Of a DNA stretch of 32,003 bases, positions 7,432-15,765 are shown piece by piece. Below the pieces are notes generated by a model. It had not been told where the DNA came from. It worked only from the letters and a program-made list of their open reading frames with translations, and did no database searches. The stretch lies in the NCBI RefSeq assembly GCF_022843985.1, contig NZ_JALHMP010000039.1, positions 1 through 32,003 of the forward strand, given 5' to 3'. Source of the DNA: Phreatobacter sp. (GTDB taxonomy: Bacteria; Pseudomonadota; Alphaproteobacteria; Rhizobiales; Phreatobacteraceae). Every line of letters starts with the position of its first letter. The first letter of the stretch is position 1. The translations under genes were made by a program, and so were the position numbers.

Positions 7432-9276
7432 ATGCGCCGTTCAGTCAACGACGCCGGCTCGAAGAACGCGGCGGCGCGCGAAAAGCGCGTCGAGGCCCTC
7501 GGTGCCCTCCCCGAATGGGACCTGACGGCCCTTTATGCCGGCATGGATGCCCCGGCCGTCGCCGACGACCTCTACCGTGCCGAAACCGAGGCCCTCGCCT
7601 TCGAGGCGGATTACAAGGGCCGGCTGGAGGAGATCGCCCGCGGCGCCGGCGCCGCCGCCGTGCTGGCCGCCGCGGTGACGCGATTCGAGGCGCTGGAGGA
7701 CCTGCTCGGCCGCCTCGCCTCCTATGCCGGCCTCGTCTATGCCGGCGACACGACCGATCCCGCGCGGGCGAAGTTCTACGGCGACATCCAGGAGAAGATC
7801 ACCGCCACCTCCTCGCATCTCCTGTTCTTCACCCTGGAACTAAACCGCATCGAGGACGGGCTGATCGATCAGGCGGTGGCGCTGCCGCCGCTTGCCCGCT
7901 ACCGGCCCTGGCTCGAGGACATCCGCAAGGACAAGCCCTTCCAGCTCGACGACCGCATCGAGAAACTGTTCCACGAGAAGAACATGACCGGGCGCGCCGC
8001 CTGGAACCGCCTGTTCGACGAGACCATGGCGAGCCTGCGCTTCGACATCGACGGCGAGCAACTGCCGCTGGAGCCGGCGCTGAACCTGCTGCAGGACACG
8101 GCCGAGGACAACCGCCGCAAGGCCTCCGAGGCGCTGGCGGCGACCTTCGCCGAGAACCTGCGGACCTTCGCGCTGATCACCAACACGCTGGCCAAGGACA
8201 AGGAAATCTCCGACCGCTGGCGCGGCTTCGAGGACGTGGCGGATTCCCGCCACCTCGCCAATCGTGTCGAGCGCGAGGTGGTCGACGCACTGGTCGCCGC
8301 CGTCCGCGACGCCTATCCCTCGCTCTCCCACCGCTACTACAAGCTGAAGGCCCGCTGGTTCGGCAAGGAGACCCTGCCGCACTGGGACCGCAACGCCCCG
8401 CTGCCGAAGGTCGAGCAGCGTACCATCGCCTGGACCGAGGCGCGCGACACGGTGCTCTCCGCCTATGCCGGCTTCTCGCCGGAACTGTCGACCATCGCCC
8501 GCCGCTTCTTCGACGAGGGCTGGATCGATGCGCCGGTCCGGCCGGGCAAGGCGCCCGGCGCCTTCGCCCACCCGACCGTGCCCTCGGCCCATCCCTTTGT
8601 GCTGCTCAATTACCAGGGCAAGCCGCGCGACGTGATGATACTCGCCCACGAACTCGGCCACGGCGTCCACCAGGTGCTGGCTGCCCCCAACGGCGCACTC
8701 ATGGCGCCGACGCCGCTCACGCTCGCCGAGACCGCTTCGGTCTTCGGGGAAATGCTGACGTTCAAGGCGATCCTGAAAGCGACCACTGAACCCGTCCAGA
8801 GAAAGGCGCTCATCGCCTCCAAGGTCGAGGACATGATCAACACAGTGATCCGCCAGATCGCCTTCTATTCCTTCGAGCGGAAAATCCACTCCGCACGCCG
8901 CGACGGCGAACTGACTGCGGACTCCATCTCCACCGCCTGGATGAGCGTTCAGGCCGAGAGCCTTGGTCCCGCCATCGAGCTGAAGCCGGGCTACGAGACC
9001 TTCTGGGCCTATATCCCGCACTTCATCCATTCGCCCTTCTATGTCTACGCCTATGCCTTCGGCGACTGCCTGGTGAACTCGCTCTATGCGGTCTACGAGA
9101 AGGCCGATGCGGGCTTCGCCGAGCGCTACCTCGCCATGCTCGCGGCGGGCGGCACCAGGCACCATGCCGAGTTGCTGGAGCCATTCGGTCTGGACGCGCG
9201 TGACCCCGCCTTCTGGCAGGGCGGCCTCGGCGTCATTGCCCGCCTGATCGACGAGCTGGAGGCGATGGAAGGGTGA
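7432..9276 (+). CDS. M3 family oligoendopeptidase (PepF type)
   Basis: Cytoplasmic zinc metallopeptidase of the M3B (oligoendopeptidase F) family that trims short peptides. It has 614 residues, a normal length. An N-terminal helical domain covers about residues 40-200 and the catalytic domain runs from about 210 to the end. The zinc motif HELGHGVHQ has its first His at residue 406, and the third ligand Glu lies in LTLAETASVFGEML about 27 residues on. The conserved C-terminal YVYAYAFGDCLVNSLY block is present. AGGAGG lies 5 nt before the ATG. The stop overlaps the ATG of the broken SnoaL-like gene (TGATG). No regulatory site was recognised in the 171-nt gap upstream. Confidence 0.95.
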   Translation: MRRSVNDAGSKNAAAREKRVEALGALPEWDLTALYAGMDAPAVADDLYRAETEALAFEADYKGRLEEIARGAGAAAVLAAAVTRFEALEDLLGRLASYAGLVYAGDTTDPARAKFYGDIQEKITATSSHLLFFTLELNRIEDGLIDQAVALPPLARYRPWLEDIRKDKPFQLDDRIEKLFHEKNMTGRAAWNRLFDETMASLRFDIDGEQLPLEPALNLLQDTAEDNRRKASEALAATFAENLRTFALITNTLAKDKEISDRWRGFEDVADSRHLANRVEREVVDALVAAVRDAYPSLSHRYYKLKARWFGKETLPHWDRNAPLPKVEQRTIAWTEARDTVLSAYAGFSPELSTIARRFFDEGWIDAPVRPGKAPGAFAHPTVPSAHPFVLLNYQGKPRDVMILAHELGHGVHQVLAAPNGALMAPTPLTLAETASVFGEMLTFKAILKATTEPVQRKALIASKVEDMINTVIRQIAFYSFERKIHSARRDGELTADSISTAWMSVQAESLGPAIELKPGYETFWAYIPHFIHSPFYVYAYAFGDCLVNSLYAVYEKADAGFAERYLAMLAAGGTRHHAELLEPFGLDARDPAFWQGGLGVIARLIDELEAMEG

Positions 9277-9689
9277 TGTCCCACCAGATCTCCGTCGTCA
9301 CCCGCTTCTACAAGGAGGTGTGGGATCACGCCGACAAGAGCCTGGTCCCCGGCATCTTCCACCTGGACTTCACCTTCCGGGGATCGTTGGGACCGGTCCT
9401 GGTGGGGCACGAGCAGTTCGCGGGCTAGGTCGACTTCGTCACCGGCGCGCTCGGCGGCTACACGAGCGACATCCTTGACCTCGTCGAGCAGGGCGACAAG
9501 GTGGCAGGGCGCCTGCGCTTCCACGGCTGTTACCGCCGGGACATGTTCGGCTTCGCACCCACCGGCAAACACGTGGCCTGGGCGGGCGCCCCCTTCTTCA
9601 CCTTCGAGGGCGACAAGGTGCGCGACGTCTGGGTGCTCGGCGACGTCCACGGGCTGATCGAGCAGTTGAAGGCGAATGCGTCCGGCTGA
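9276..9689 (+). pseudogene. SnoaL-like / ester cyclase-like gene with an in-frame amber stop
   Basis: Read through, this frame gives a 137-residue NTF2/SnoaL-like protein, the fold of small polyketide cyclase-like proteins, with typical features: VVTRFYKEVWDHAD at the start, a GPVLVGHEQFAG turn, GRLRFHGCYRRDMFGFAPTGKHV and a final VWVLGDVHGLIEQL helix. Codon 51 (9426-9428) is TAG. The frame is intact on both sides, so the cause is one base change (TAC/TAT or TGG to TAG) rather than an indel. GTG or ATG codons after the stop could give only a C-terminal fragment. The start overlaps the stop of the peptidase gene, so the two were probably cotranscribed. It is either a recent pseudogene, a sequencing error, or a readthrough case. 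Confidence 0.8.
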
Positions 9690-9699
9690 GCAAGGCGGG

Positions 9700-9728
9700 A
9701 TGACCGGCTGACCTCCGCGTGTTATACA
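9700..9728 (+). promoter_or_regulatory. promoter of the abrB-doc toxin-antitoxin operon
   Basis: A -35 element ATGACC (9700-9705), a 17-nt spacer and a -10 element TATACA (9723-9728) fit a sigma-70 promoter. Transcription would start near 9735, about 18 nt before the antitoxin ATG. The -10 lies inside the operator palindrome. Confidence 0.55.
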
Positions 9729-9739
9729 TTCTGTACAAC
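9721..9739. promoter_or_regulatory. palindromic operator of the toxin-antitoxin operon
   Basis: Arms of 8 bp, GTTATACA (9721-9728) and TGTACAAC (9732-9739), are separated by TTC with one mismatch. The site covers the -10 box and is 14 nt upstream of the AbrB-type antitoxin. It is the likely autoregulatory site for the antitoxin dimer or the antitoxin-toxin complex. Confidence 0.6.
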
Positions 9740-9752
9740 GAAGGAGGATGCC

Positions 9753-10013
9753 ATGAACGAACAGCCGCGCAAGGTGGAGCAGGAAGGCTTCGTCCTGCAG
9801 GTCCGCAAGATCGGCAATTCCATGGGCGTCATCCTGCCGAAGGAACTGCTCGCGCGCACGAACCTGCAGGAGGGGGACAAGCTGCATGTCGCTGAACTCG
9901 CCGACGGCTCGTTGAGCCTCTCGGCGCGCGATCCGAATTTCGCCAAGGGCATGGAAAGCGCCGGCAGGGCCATCAAGCGCTACAGGAACGCCCTTGCCGA
10001 GCTTGCCAAATGA
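9753..10013 (+). CDS. AbrB/MazE-type antitoxin
   Basis: Small DNA-binding antitoxin of 86 residues with a swapped-hairpin AbrB domain at about 14-55 (VRKIGNSMGVILPKELLARTNLQEGDKL). The C-terminal tail of about 30 residues (DPNFAKGMESAGRAIKRYR) is the kind seen in AbrB antitoxins paired with Doc toxins and should wrap and neutralise the toxin. A strong AAGGAGG site stands 5 nt before the ATG. The stop overlaps the toxin start by 4 nt (ATGA), so translation is coupled with the antitoxin first. Autoregulation through the palindrome at 9721-9739 is likely. Confidence 0.92.
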   Translation: MNEQPRKVEQEGFVLQVRKIGNSMGVILPKELLARTNLQEGDKLHVAELADGSLSLSARDPNFAKGMESAGRAIKRYRNALAELAK

Positions 10014-10393
10014 CCGAGCCGGTCTGGCTTTCCGCTGAGCTCGTCATCGCCTTCCACGACAAGCAACTGCGCGAATTTGGCGGACCGCCCGGTATCCGCG
10101 ATGGAGGAATGCTCGAATCGGCGCTCGACCGCCCGCGGAACAAATGGGCTTATGAGGGCGCGGAACTGGCTGACCTCGCCGCGGCCTATGCTTATGGAAT
10201 TGCCCGCAACCACCCTTTCGTCGACGGCAACAAACGCGCCGCGCTGCTCGCACTTGTCGTGTTCCTTGATCTGAACGGAATCGATTTCGACGTTCCGGAA
10301 GCGGAGATCGCGGCGATCATCCTCGCCCTCGCTGCCGGAGAGGTCGGCGAGGAAGGCCTGACCCGCTGGATCCGCGACAACTGGCCGACCTGA
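10010..10393 (+). CDS. doc: Doc/Fic-family toxin (death-on-curing)
   Basis: Fic-fold toxin of 127 residues. P1 Doc phosphorylates EF-Tu and stops translation. The catalytic motif is HPFVDGNKRAALLA with H68, matching the Doc form (HxFx[D/N]xNKR) rather than the AMPylating HPFxxGNGR form. The N-terminal FHDKQLREFGGPPGIRDGGMLESAL is typical of the family and no inhibitory helix is present, as expected when the antitoxin is separate. It overlaps the AbrB-type antitoxin by 4 nt. The catalytic residues look intact, so the module is probably active. Confidence 0.93.
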   Translation: MTEPVWLSAELVIAFHDKQLREFGGPPGIRDGGMLESALDRPRNKWAYEGAELADLAAAYAYGIARNHPFVDGNKRAALLALVVFLDLNGIDFDVPEAEIAAIILALAAGEVGEEGLTRWIRDNWPT

Positions 10394-10464
10394 TCCCGGC
10401 CCCCTCGAAACCCGACCCCTCCCGCACTATGTCCTGCTCTCGACCCTGATCCCCGGGAGCCTGC

Positions 10465-11829
10465 ATGCCGCCGCGCGACGACGAAGCCAATCGCCTGACC
10501 GGACGCCTGTCGCGCTATGCCCGCGTCGGCACCAATGTCGCGGGCGCGGCCGCTTCCATCGCCGCCGCCCGTCTCTTCGGCACCGGTCTCGACCGCGAGA
10601 AGAACGCCGCCGACCTCACCCGCGCGCTCGGTGGCCTGAAGGGGCCGATCATGAAGGTCGCCCAGCTCCTCGCCACCATCCCCGAGGTCCTGCCGCCCGA
10701 ATATGCCGAGGAATTGCAGAAGCTGCAGTCGGACGCGCCGCCCATGGGCCCGGCCTTCGTCAAGCGCCGGATGATGGCCGAGCTCGGGGCCGACTGGGAG
10801 AAGCGCTTTGCCAGCTTCGACAAGATCCCTGCCGCAGCAGCCTCCCTCGGCCAGGTCCACCGCGCCACCGCCCATGACGGCATGGCGCTCGCCTGCAAGC
10901 TCCAGTATCCGGACATGCAGTCCGCCGTGGAGGCCGATCTCTCCCAGCTCGAGGTGCTCTTCGCCATCCAGCGGCGCATGGACAGCGCCATCGACACCCG
11001 CGAGATCATCAAGGAGATCGGCGAGCGGGTCCGCGAGGAACTCGACTATCGCCGCGAGGCCAAGCATGCCGCGCTCTACCAGGAGGTCCTCGCCGACGAG
11101 CCGCTGATCCGCGTGCCGACCATCCGGCACGAACTCTCCACCGGCCGCCTGCTGACCCTGTCCTGGCTCGACGGCACGAAAATGCTGTCCCATGTCGATC
11201 AGACGCTCGCCATCCGCAACCGGCTCGCCACCGCCATGTTCCGCGCCTGGTGGCATCCCTTCGCCGCCATCGGCGTCATCCACGGCGATCCGCATCTCGG
11301 CAATTACACCGTCTTCGAAGAGAACGGCGAACCCGGCGGCATCAACCTCCTGGACTACGGCTGCGTTCGCATCTTCCCGCCGCGCTTCATCGGCGCCGTC
11401 ATCGACCTTTACAAGGGCCTTGAGGAGAACGACGAGGCCCGGGTCGTCCACGCCTACGAGACCTGGGGCTTCAAGAATCTCAACCAGGACCTCATCGATA
11501 TCCTCAATCTGTGGGCGCGCTTCATCTACGGGCCGCTGCTCGACGACCGCGTGCGCTCCATCGCCGACGGTGTCTCGCCCGGCCAGTACGGCCGGCGCGA
11601 GGCCTTCACCGTCCACAAGGCGCTGAAGGAGAAGGGCCCCGTCACCATCCCGCAGGAATTCGTGCTGATGGACCGCGCCGCCATCGGTCTCGGCGGCGTC
11701 TTCCTGCACCTCAGGGCGGAGCTGAACTTCTACCGCATGTTCAACGAGGAGATCGACCGGTTCAGCCTGGAGGCGGTCACCGCCCGCCAGCAGGTCGCTC
11801 TCGGCTCCGCCGGCCTTCTCGCCGCCTGA
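10465..11829 (+). CDS. ABC1/UbiB/ADCK-family atypical kinase
   Basis: Member of the ABC1 kinase-like family (UbiB, COQ8), 454 residues. Relatives are ATPases or kinases that support ubiquinone and isoprenoid-lipid handling. Seen are KGPIMKVAQLLAT in place of the usual KxGQ element, the alanine-rich loop AAAASLGQVHRAT, the lysine motif LACKLQYP, catalytic-loop VIHGDPHLGNYTV and the metal-binding LLDYGCVRIFP (DYG instead of DFG). The C-terminal transmembrane hairpin of UbiB is not evident, so it is a soluble paralogue rather than UbiB itself. GGGAG lies a few nt before the ATG. The DUF4031 gene starts 9 nt after its stop. Confidence 0.9.
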   Translation: MPPRDDEANRLTGRLSRYARVGTNVAGAAASIAAARLFGTGLDREKNAADLTRALGGLKGPIMKVAQLLATIPEVLPPEYAEELQKLQSDAPPMGPAFVKRRMMAELGADWEKRFASFDKIPAAAASLGQVHRATAHDGMALACKLQYPDMQSAVEADLSQLEVLFAIQRRMDSAIDTREIIKEIGERVREELDYRREAKHAALYQEVLADEPLIRVPTIRHELSTGRLLTLSWLDGTKMLSHVDQTLAIRNRLATAMFRAWWHPFAAIGVIHGDPHLGNYTVFEENGEPGGINLLDYGCVRIFPPRFIGAVIDLYKGLEENDEARVVHAYETWGFKNLNQDLIDILNLWARFIYGPLLDDRVRSIADGVSPGQYGRREAFTVHKALKEKGPVTIPQEFVLMDRAAIGLGGVFLHLRAELNFYRMFNEEIDRFSLEAVTARQQVALGSAGLLAA

Positions 11830-11838
11830 GGACCTGCC

Positions 11839-12123
11839 GTGGCGGTCTATGTGGACGATGCGATCTGGCACTGGCAGGGGTTGAAATGGTGCCATCTCCT
11901 CGCCGACAGCGAGGAGGAACTGCATCGTTTTGCCCGCGACATGGGCGTCCACCCCCTGATCTACCAGGGCCCGCCGAAGACCAGCGCCCCGCATTACGAC
12001 CTCACCGCCTTTGAGCGCCGCCGCGCCATCGCTCTTGGCGCCATCCCCTGCACCCGGCACGAGATCGTCGCCGTCTTCCGCCGCGTGCGGCTGCCGCGTC
12101 CCCAGGCCGCGCGCGCCGCCTGA
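11839..12123 (+). CDS. DUF4031 domain-containing protein
   Basis: Short protein of 94 residues starting at GTG with the family signature [10 protein letters not shown], followed by [23 protein letters not shown] and [16 protein letters not shown]. The function of DUF4031 is unknown; the conserved acidic VYVDD and later His/Asp residues hint at metal or nucleic-acid handling, but this is conjecture. It starts 9 nt after the ABC1 kinase stop and is probably cotranscribed with it. The gap to ispH is 64 nt. Confidence 0.85.
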   Translation: MAVYVDDAIWHWQGLKWCHLLADSEEELHRFARDMGVHPLIYQGPPKTSAPHYDLTAFERRRAIALGAIPCTRHEIVAVFRRVRLPRPQAARAA

Positions 12124-12187
12124 ACGCCTCGCCTTGACAGGCGCGCCGCGACCCCCGAAACCGGGACATCCCGATCCGGAGAGCTGC

Positions 12188-13147
12188 TTGTCGAAGCCCC
12201 CCCTCACGATCCTCCTCTGTTCGCCGCGCGGCTTCTGCGCCGGCGTGGTGCGCGCTATCGATGCCGTCGAACAGGCGCTGAAGCTGTACGGCCCGCCGGT
12301 CTATGTCCGCCACGAGATCGTCCACAACCGCTTCGTGGTCGACGGGCTCAAGGCCAAGGGCGCCATCTTCGTCGAGGAACTGGACGAGATCCCGGAGACC
12401 GCAGCTCCCGTCATCTTCTCGGCCCATGGCGTGCCGAAATCGGTGCCGGCCGCCGCCCAGGAGCGCAACTTCCTCGCCATCGATGCCACCTGCCCGCTCG
12501 TCACCAAGGTGCATCGCGAGGCGGAGATCCACCACCGCCGCGGCCGCGAGGTGGTGCTCGTCGGCCATGCCCGCCATCCCGAAGTGGTCGGCACCATGGG
12601 ACAGTTGCCGCCGGGCGCGGTGACACTGATCGAGACGCTGGAGGATGCCCGCGCCTTCACGCCCCGCGACGACCAGGCTCTCGCCTTCGTGACGCAGACC
12701 ACCTTGTCGGTGGACGACACCCGCGAGATCGTCGAGTCCTTGCGCCAGCGCTTCCCGGCCATCGTCGGCCCGCACAAAGAAGACATCTGCTATGCGACGA
12801 CCAACCGCCAGGAGGCGGTGAAGCGGGTCGCCCCGCTCGTCGAGGCGATGATCGTCGTCGGTGCGCCGAACTCTTCGAACTCCCAGCGCCTGCGCGAGGT
12901 GGCCGAACGCGAGGGCTGCGCTGTATCCGACCTCGTGCAGCGCGCCGCCGATATCGACTGGACCCGCTTCGGGTCCATTGCCTCCCTCGGCATCACCGCC
13001 GGCGCCTCCGCTCCGGAAGTGTTGGTCGAGGAGATCATCGAGGCCTTCGCTGCGCGCTACACGGTGTCGGTCGAGACCGTCTCCACCGCCGACGAGAGCG
13101 TCTTCTTCCCCCTGCCCCGCCAGCTGCGCCCCGACGCGGCGGCCTGA
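12188..13147 (+). CDS. ispH: 4-hydroxy-3-methylbut-2-enyl diphosphate reductase
   Basis: Last enzyme of the MEP isoprenoid pathway; a cytoplasmic 4Fe-4S protein that reduces HMBPP to IPP and DMAPP. With the chosen start it has 319 residues. The three cluster cysteines are C17 (GFCAGV), C102 ([11 protein letters not shown]) and C201 ([12 protein letters not shown]), and the substrate-binding VGHARHPEV and [10 protein letters not shown] motifs are present. The open frame extends upstream to an ATG at 12011, but homology starts at the TTG at 12188, which has GGAGAG 4 nt before it. The hicA toxin gene starts 3 nt after its stop, so the downstream genes must share its transcript or have internal promoters. 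Confidence 0.97.
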   Translation: MSKPPLTILLCSPRGFCAGVVRAIDAVEQALKLYGPPVYVRHEIVHNRFVVDGLKAKGAIFVEELDEIPETAAPVIFSAHGVPKSVPAAAQERNFLAIDATCPLVTKVHREAEIHHRRGREVVLVGHARHPEVVGTMGQLPPGAVTLIETLEDARAFTPRDDQALAFVTQTTLSVDDTREIVESLRQRFPAIVGPHKEDICYATTNRQEAVKRVAPLVEAMIVVGAPNSSNSQRLREVAEREGCAVSDLVQRAADIDWTRFGSIASLGITAGASAPEVLVEEIIEAFAARYTVSVETVSTADESVFFPLPRQLRPDAAA

Positions 13148-13150
13148 ACC

Positions 13151-13402
13151 ATGGGACGCGCTGCCAAACTCATGGCAGCGGCGCGGTCCGGCAGCAGCCT
13201 GTCATTCCGGGATTTCGAGGCGCTTCTCGCCGCCTGCGGCTTCCGGCTCCGCGCCACGAGTGGTAGCCACCGGCTCTGGAAACACGAGGGGAGCGGCGTC
13301 AAGCTGTCGGTCCAGTCCGACGGCAAGGACGCGAAGCGGTACCAAATCCGCCAGTTTCTGGCTATTGTCGATACCCACGACCTCACGTTGGACGAGCGAT
13401 GA
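13151..13402 (+). CDS. hicA: HicA-family mRNA interferase toxin
   Basis: HicA toxin with a double-stranded-RNA-binding-like fold, 83 residues. The family cleaves mRNA in a translation-independent way. The core LSFRDFEALLAACGFRLRATSGSHRLWKH contains the catalytic-type His in GSHRLW. The ATG lies only 3 nt after the ispH stop and the stop overlaps the hicB start by 4 nt (ATGA). The order toxin first, antitoxin second is the usual one for hicAB. I see no separate promoter. An alternative start at the second ATG (13172) would shorten it by 7 residues. Confidence 0.88.
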   Translation: MGRAAKLMAAARSGSSLSFRDFEALLAACGFRLRATSGSHRLWKHEGSGVKLSVQSDGKDAKRYQIRQFLAIVDTHDLTLDER

Positions 13403-13626
13403 CCGCGCCCCGATACCATATCAATTTGTCATGGTCGGAGGCCGACCAGTGCTGGACCGCGGACGTTCCGGACCTGCCTTACTGCTCGGCCCATGGCGCC
13501 ACGCCGGAGGACGCAGCCCGTTCCATCCAGGTCGCCATCGCGCAATGGCTGCAGATTGCGATGGAAGACGGTGACGCCATCCCACCGCCGCGCTACAAGC
13601 CGGGCTCTTCCAGCAGAGCCGCCTGA
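13399..13626 (+). CDS. hicB: HicB-family antitoxin, short form without DNA-binding domain
   Basis: HicB antitoxin of 75 residues with the partial RNase H-like fold: [46 protein letters not shown]. It should bind and mask HicA. Many HicB proteins carry a C-terminal helix-turn-helix or ribbon-helix-helix domain for autoregulation; this one ends a few residues after the core (IPPPRYKPG), so it probably cannot repress its own promoter. It is coupled to hicA and followed 11 nt later by thrB. Confidence 0.88.
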   Translation: MTAPRYHINLSWSEADQCWTADVPDLPYCSAHGATPEDAARSIQVAIAQWLQIAMEDGDAIPPPRYKPGSSSRAA

Positions 13627-13637
13627 AAGCCCTTCCC

Positions 13638-14600
13638 ATGGCCGTCTATACCGATGTCACCGCCGAGGAGCTCTCGGTCCATCTCGCGCGCTACGACATC
13701 GGCGAACTCCTGTCCTTCAAGGGCATCGCCGAGGGCGTCGAGAACACCAACTTCCTGCTCCACACCACCGCCGGCCATTTCATCCTGACGCTCTACGAAA
13801 AGCGCGTCGCTCCGGCCGACCTGCCTTTCTTCATCGGCCTGATGGAGCACCTCGCCGCCCGCGGCCTCACCTGCCCGCAGCCGGTGCACATGCGCTCGGG
13901 CGAGACGCTGGGTGAACTCGCCGGGCGTCCCGCCGCCATCGTCACCTTCCTCGACGGCATGTGGATCCGCCGCCCGCAGGTGCATCATTGCGCCGCCGTC
14001 GGCCGGGCGCTGGCCCAGTTGCACCTCGCCGGACAGGGCTTCGCCATCACGCGCGTCAACGCCCTCTCCGTGCCGGGCTGGCGACCGCTCTATGACAGGG
14101 CCAGCGACCGCGCCGACACCGTGGCGCCGGATCTCGCCGCGACCATCGCCGCCGAACTCGACCATTGCGAGCGGACCTGGCCGACGGCCCTGCCGACCGG
14201 CGTCATCCACGCCGACCTGTTCAACGACAACGTCTTCTTCCTCAACAACGAGCTGTCGGGGCTGATCGACTTCTACTTCGCCTGCAACGACATCCTCGCC
14301 TACGACCTCGCCATCTGCCTCAACGCCTGGTGTTTCTCGGCCGATTTCGAGTTCGATTTCGCCAAGGGCTCCGCCATGATCGCCGCCTATCAGGCTGTCA
14401 GGCCGTTGAACGAGGCCGAAAAGGCGGCATTGCCGCTCCTGGCGCGCGGCTCGGCGCTGCGCTTCCTGCTCACCCGGCTGGTGGACTGGCTCAACGTGCC
14501 GGCGGGCGCCGTGGTCACCCCGAAGGATCCGATCGAGTATCTGAAGAAGCTGCGCTTCCATCAGAAGGTCGCCTCCCCGACCGAATATGGCCTCGCATGA
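13638..14600 (+). CDS. thrB: homoserine kinase, ThrB type II (choline-kinase fold)
   Basis: Phosphorylates homoserine in threonine synthesis. This is the alphaproteobacterial/pseudomonad form with an aminoglycoside phosphotransferase/choline kinase fold, not the GHMP form. It has 320 residues and starts [12 protein letters not shown]. Family marks are [15 protein letters not shown], the lysine region LTLYEKRV, the catalytic loop [14 protein letters not shown] and the metal-binding [10 protein letters not shown]. ispH and rnhA are its common neighbours in Rhizobiales. Here hicAB intervenes upstream, and rnhA overlaps its stop by 4 nt (ATGA). Confidence 0.96.
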   Translation: MAVYTDVTAEELSVHLARYDIGELLSFKGIAEGVENTNFLLHTTAGHFILTLYEKRVAPADLPFFIGLMEHLAARGLTCPQPVHMRSGETLGELAGRPAAIVTFLDGMWIRRPQVHHCAAVGRALAQLHLAGQGFAITRVNALSVPGWRPLYDRASDRADTVAPDLAATIAAELDHCERTWPTALPTGVIHADLFNDNVFFLNNELSGLIDFYFACNDILAYDLAICLNAWCFSADFEFDFAKGSAMIAAYQAVRPLNEAEKAALPLLARGSALRFLLTRLVDWLNVPAGAVVTPKDPIEYLKKLRFHQKVASPTEYGLA

Positions 14601-15073
14601 CCGCCCCCGCATCGCGCCCCGCCACGGCCCGCAGCGTCGAGATCTTCACCGACGGCGCCTGTTCGGGAAATCCCGGCCCCGGCGGATGGGGCGCCATCCT
14701 GCGCTATGGCGACACGCTGAAGGAACTGAAGGGCGGCGAGGCCGTCACCACCAACAACCGCATGGAACTGATGGCGGCCATCAGCGCGCTGGAGGCGTTG
14801 AAGCGCCCCTCCGAGGTCGATCTCCACACCGACAGCCAGTACGTGAAGAACGGCATCATGACCTGGATCCATGGCTGGAAGCGCAACGGATGGAAGACCG
14901 CCGACAAGAAGCCGGTGAAGAACGCCGAGCTCTGGCAGCGGCTCGACGACGTCGCCGACCTGCACCGGATCACCTGGCACTGGGTGAAGGGCCATGCCGG
15001 CCACCCCGAGAACGAGCGCGCCGACGAACTCGCCCGCGAGGGCATGGCCCCGTTCAAGCCGGGCAAGGGCTGA
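14597..15073 (+). CDS. rnhA: ribonuclease HI
   Basis: Cleaves the RNA strand of RNA-DNA hybrids. The chosen ATG at 14597 overlaps the thrB stop and gives 158 residues, the normal size. The four catalytic acidic residues are visible in [26 protein letters not shown] and NERADELA, and the basic handle ([19 protein letters not shown]) is present. The ATGA overlap with thrB implies coupled translation. An open frame extends upstream inside thrB but has no homology. Confidence 0.97.
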   Translation: MTAPASRPATARSVEIFTDGACSGNPGPGGWGAILRYGDTLKELKGGEAVTTNNRMELMAAISALEALKRPSEVDLHTDSQYVKNGIMTWIHGWKRNGWKTADKKPVKNAELWQRLDDVADLHRITWHWVKGHAGHPENERADELAREGMAPFKPGKG

Positions 15074-15158
15074 TCACGCCGGCGTGAGAATCGGCAAGCC
15101 TCTTGCGAGGGCCCTGTTCGACCGGGCGAAGCGTCCCGGATTGACACAGGAGACGACC

Positions 15159-15680
15159 ATGTCCAGGCCGCCCTTCTCCGCCGCGAGCCTTGCCGATCTC
15201 GACCTCGACCCCGCCCCGATCCGCCCCGAATGGGTGCTCGAGGGCAGCCCCGTCGCGCGTTGCCGCCACTGGTCGGATTCCTCCGACGGCACGACCTCCG
15301 CCATGGTCTGGGACTGCACCGCCGGCCGCTTCCGCTGGTATTTCGGCGGCGACGAGATCGTCCACATCATCGAGGGTGAGGTCGTGGTCGCCGGCGACGG
15401 CGTCGCCGAACGTACCCTGCGGCCGGGTGATGCCGCCCTGTTCCGCGCCGGCACCTGGGCGACCTGGCATGTGCCGCATTACGTGCGCAAACATGCCATC
15501 TGCCGCGACAGCCTGCCCGCCGCCATCACCTTGCCGCTGCGTGCCGCCCGCAAGGCCGGTCGCCTCGTCGAGCGCCTGCGCCAGCGCCTGCCCGGCGCCG
15601 CGCCGACCTATGCCATGCGCGCCGGCGTGCCCCTCGTCGGCATCGGCCTCCTCGGCGCCATCGGCGTCTTCGGCTTCTGA
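15159..15680 (+). CDS. cupin domain protein with C-terminal membrane segment
   Basis: Cupin_3 (DUF861/EutQ-like) protein of 173 residues. The double-stranded beta-helix core at about 40-115 shows WDCTAGRFRWYFGGDEIVHIIEGEV and RPGDAALFRAGTWATWHVP, matching the two cupin motifs. The C-terminal part is unlike the usual soluble family: a basic stretch (RAARKAGRLVERLRQRLPG) is followed by an 18-residue hydrophobic segment (VPLVGIGLLGAIGVFGF), suggesting tail anchoring in the membrane. The substrate is unknown. CAGGAGA stands 5 nt before the ATG. The gene converges with the peroxiredoxin gene. Confidence 0.85.
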   Translation: MSRPPFSAASLADLDLDPAPIRPEWVLEGSPVARCRHWSDSSDGTTSAMVWDCTAGRFRWYFGGDEIVHIIEGEVVVAGDGVAERTLRPGDAALFRAGTWATWHVPHYVRKHAICRDSLPAAITLPLRAARKAGRLVERLRQRLPGAAPTYAMRAGVPLVGIGLLGAIGVFGF

Positions 15681-15694
15681 AACGACGACGACGA

Positions 15695-15720
15695 CGCCCC
15701 GGGCCTTCCGGCGCGGGGCG
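15695..15720. terminator. bidirectional hairpin between cupin and peroxiredoxin genes
   Basis: CGCCCCG (15695-15701) pairs with CGGGGCG (15714-15720) around a 12-nt loop. It lies between two convergent genes, right after a short GAC-repeat tract. There is no strong T-run, so it is a GC-rich hairpin terminator at best. Confidence 0.5.
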
Positions 15721-15765
15721 GCGTTGAAGCACAAAGGCAGGCGCCGGTCAGACCGGCTGCGCCTC

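Noticed and set aside
12134-12139. TTGACA before ispH as a -35 box
   Set aside because: No acceptable -10 sequence at 16-18 nt; the following bases are GC-rich.
10192-12207. 671-codon minus-strand frame across the doc, ABC1 kinase and DUF4031 genes
   Set aside because: It spans several real genes on the other strand and has no family character.
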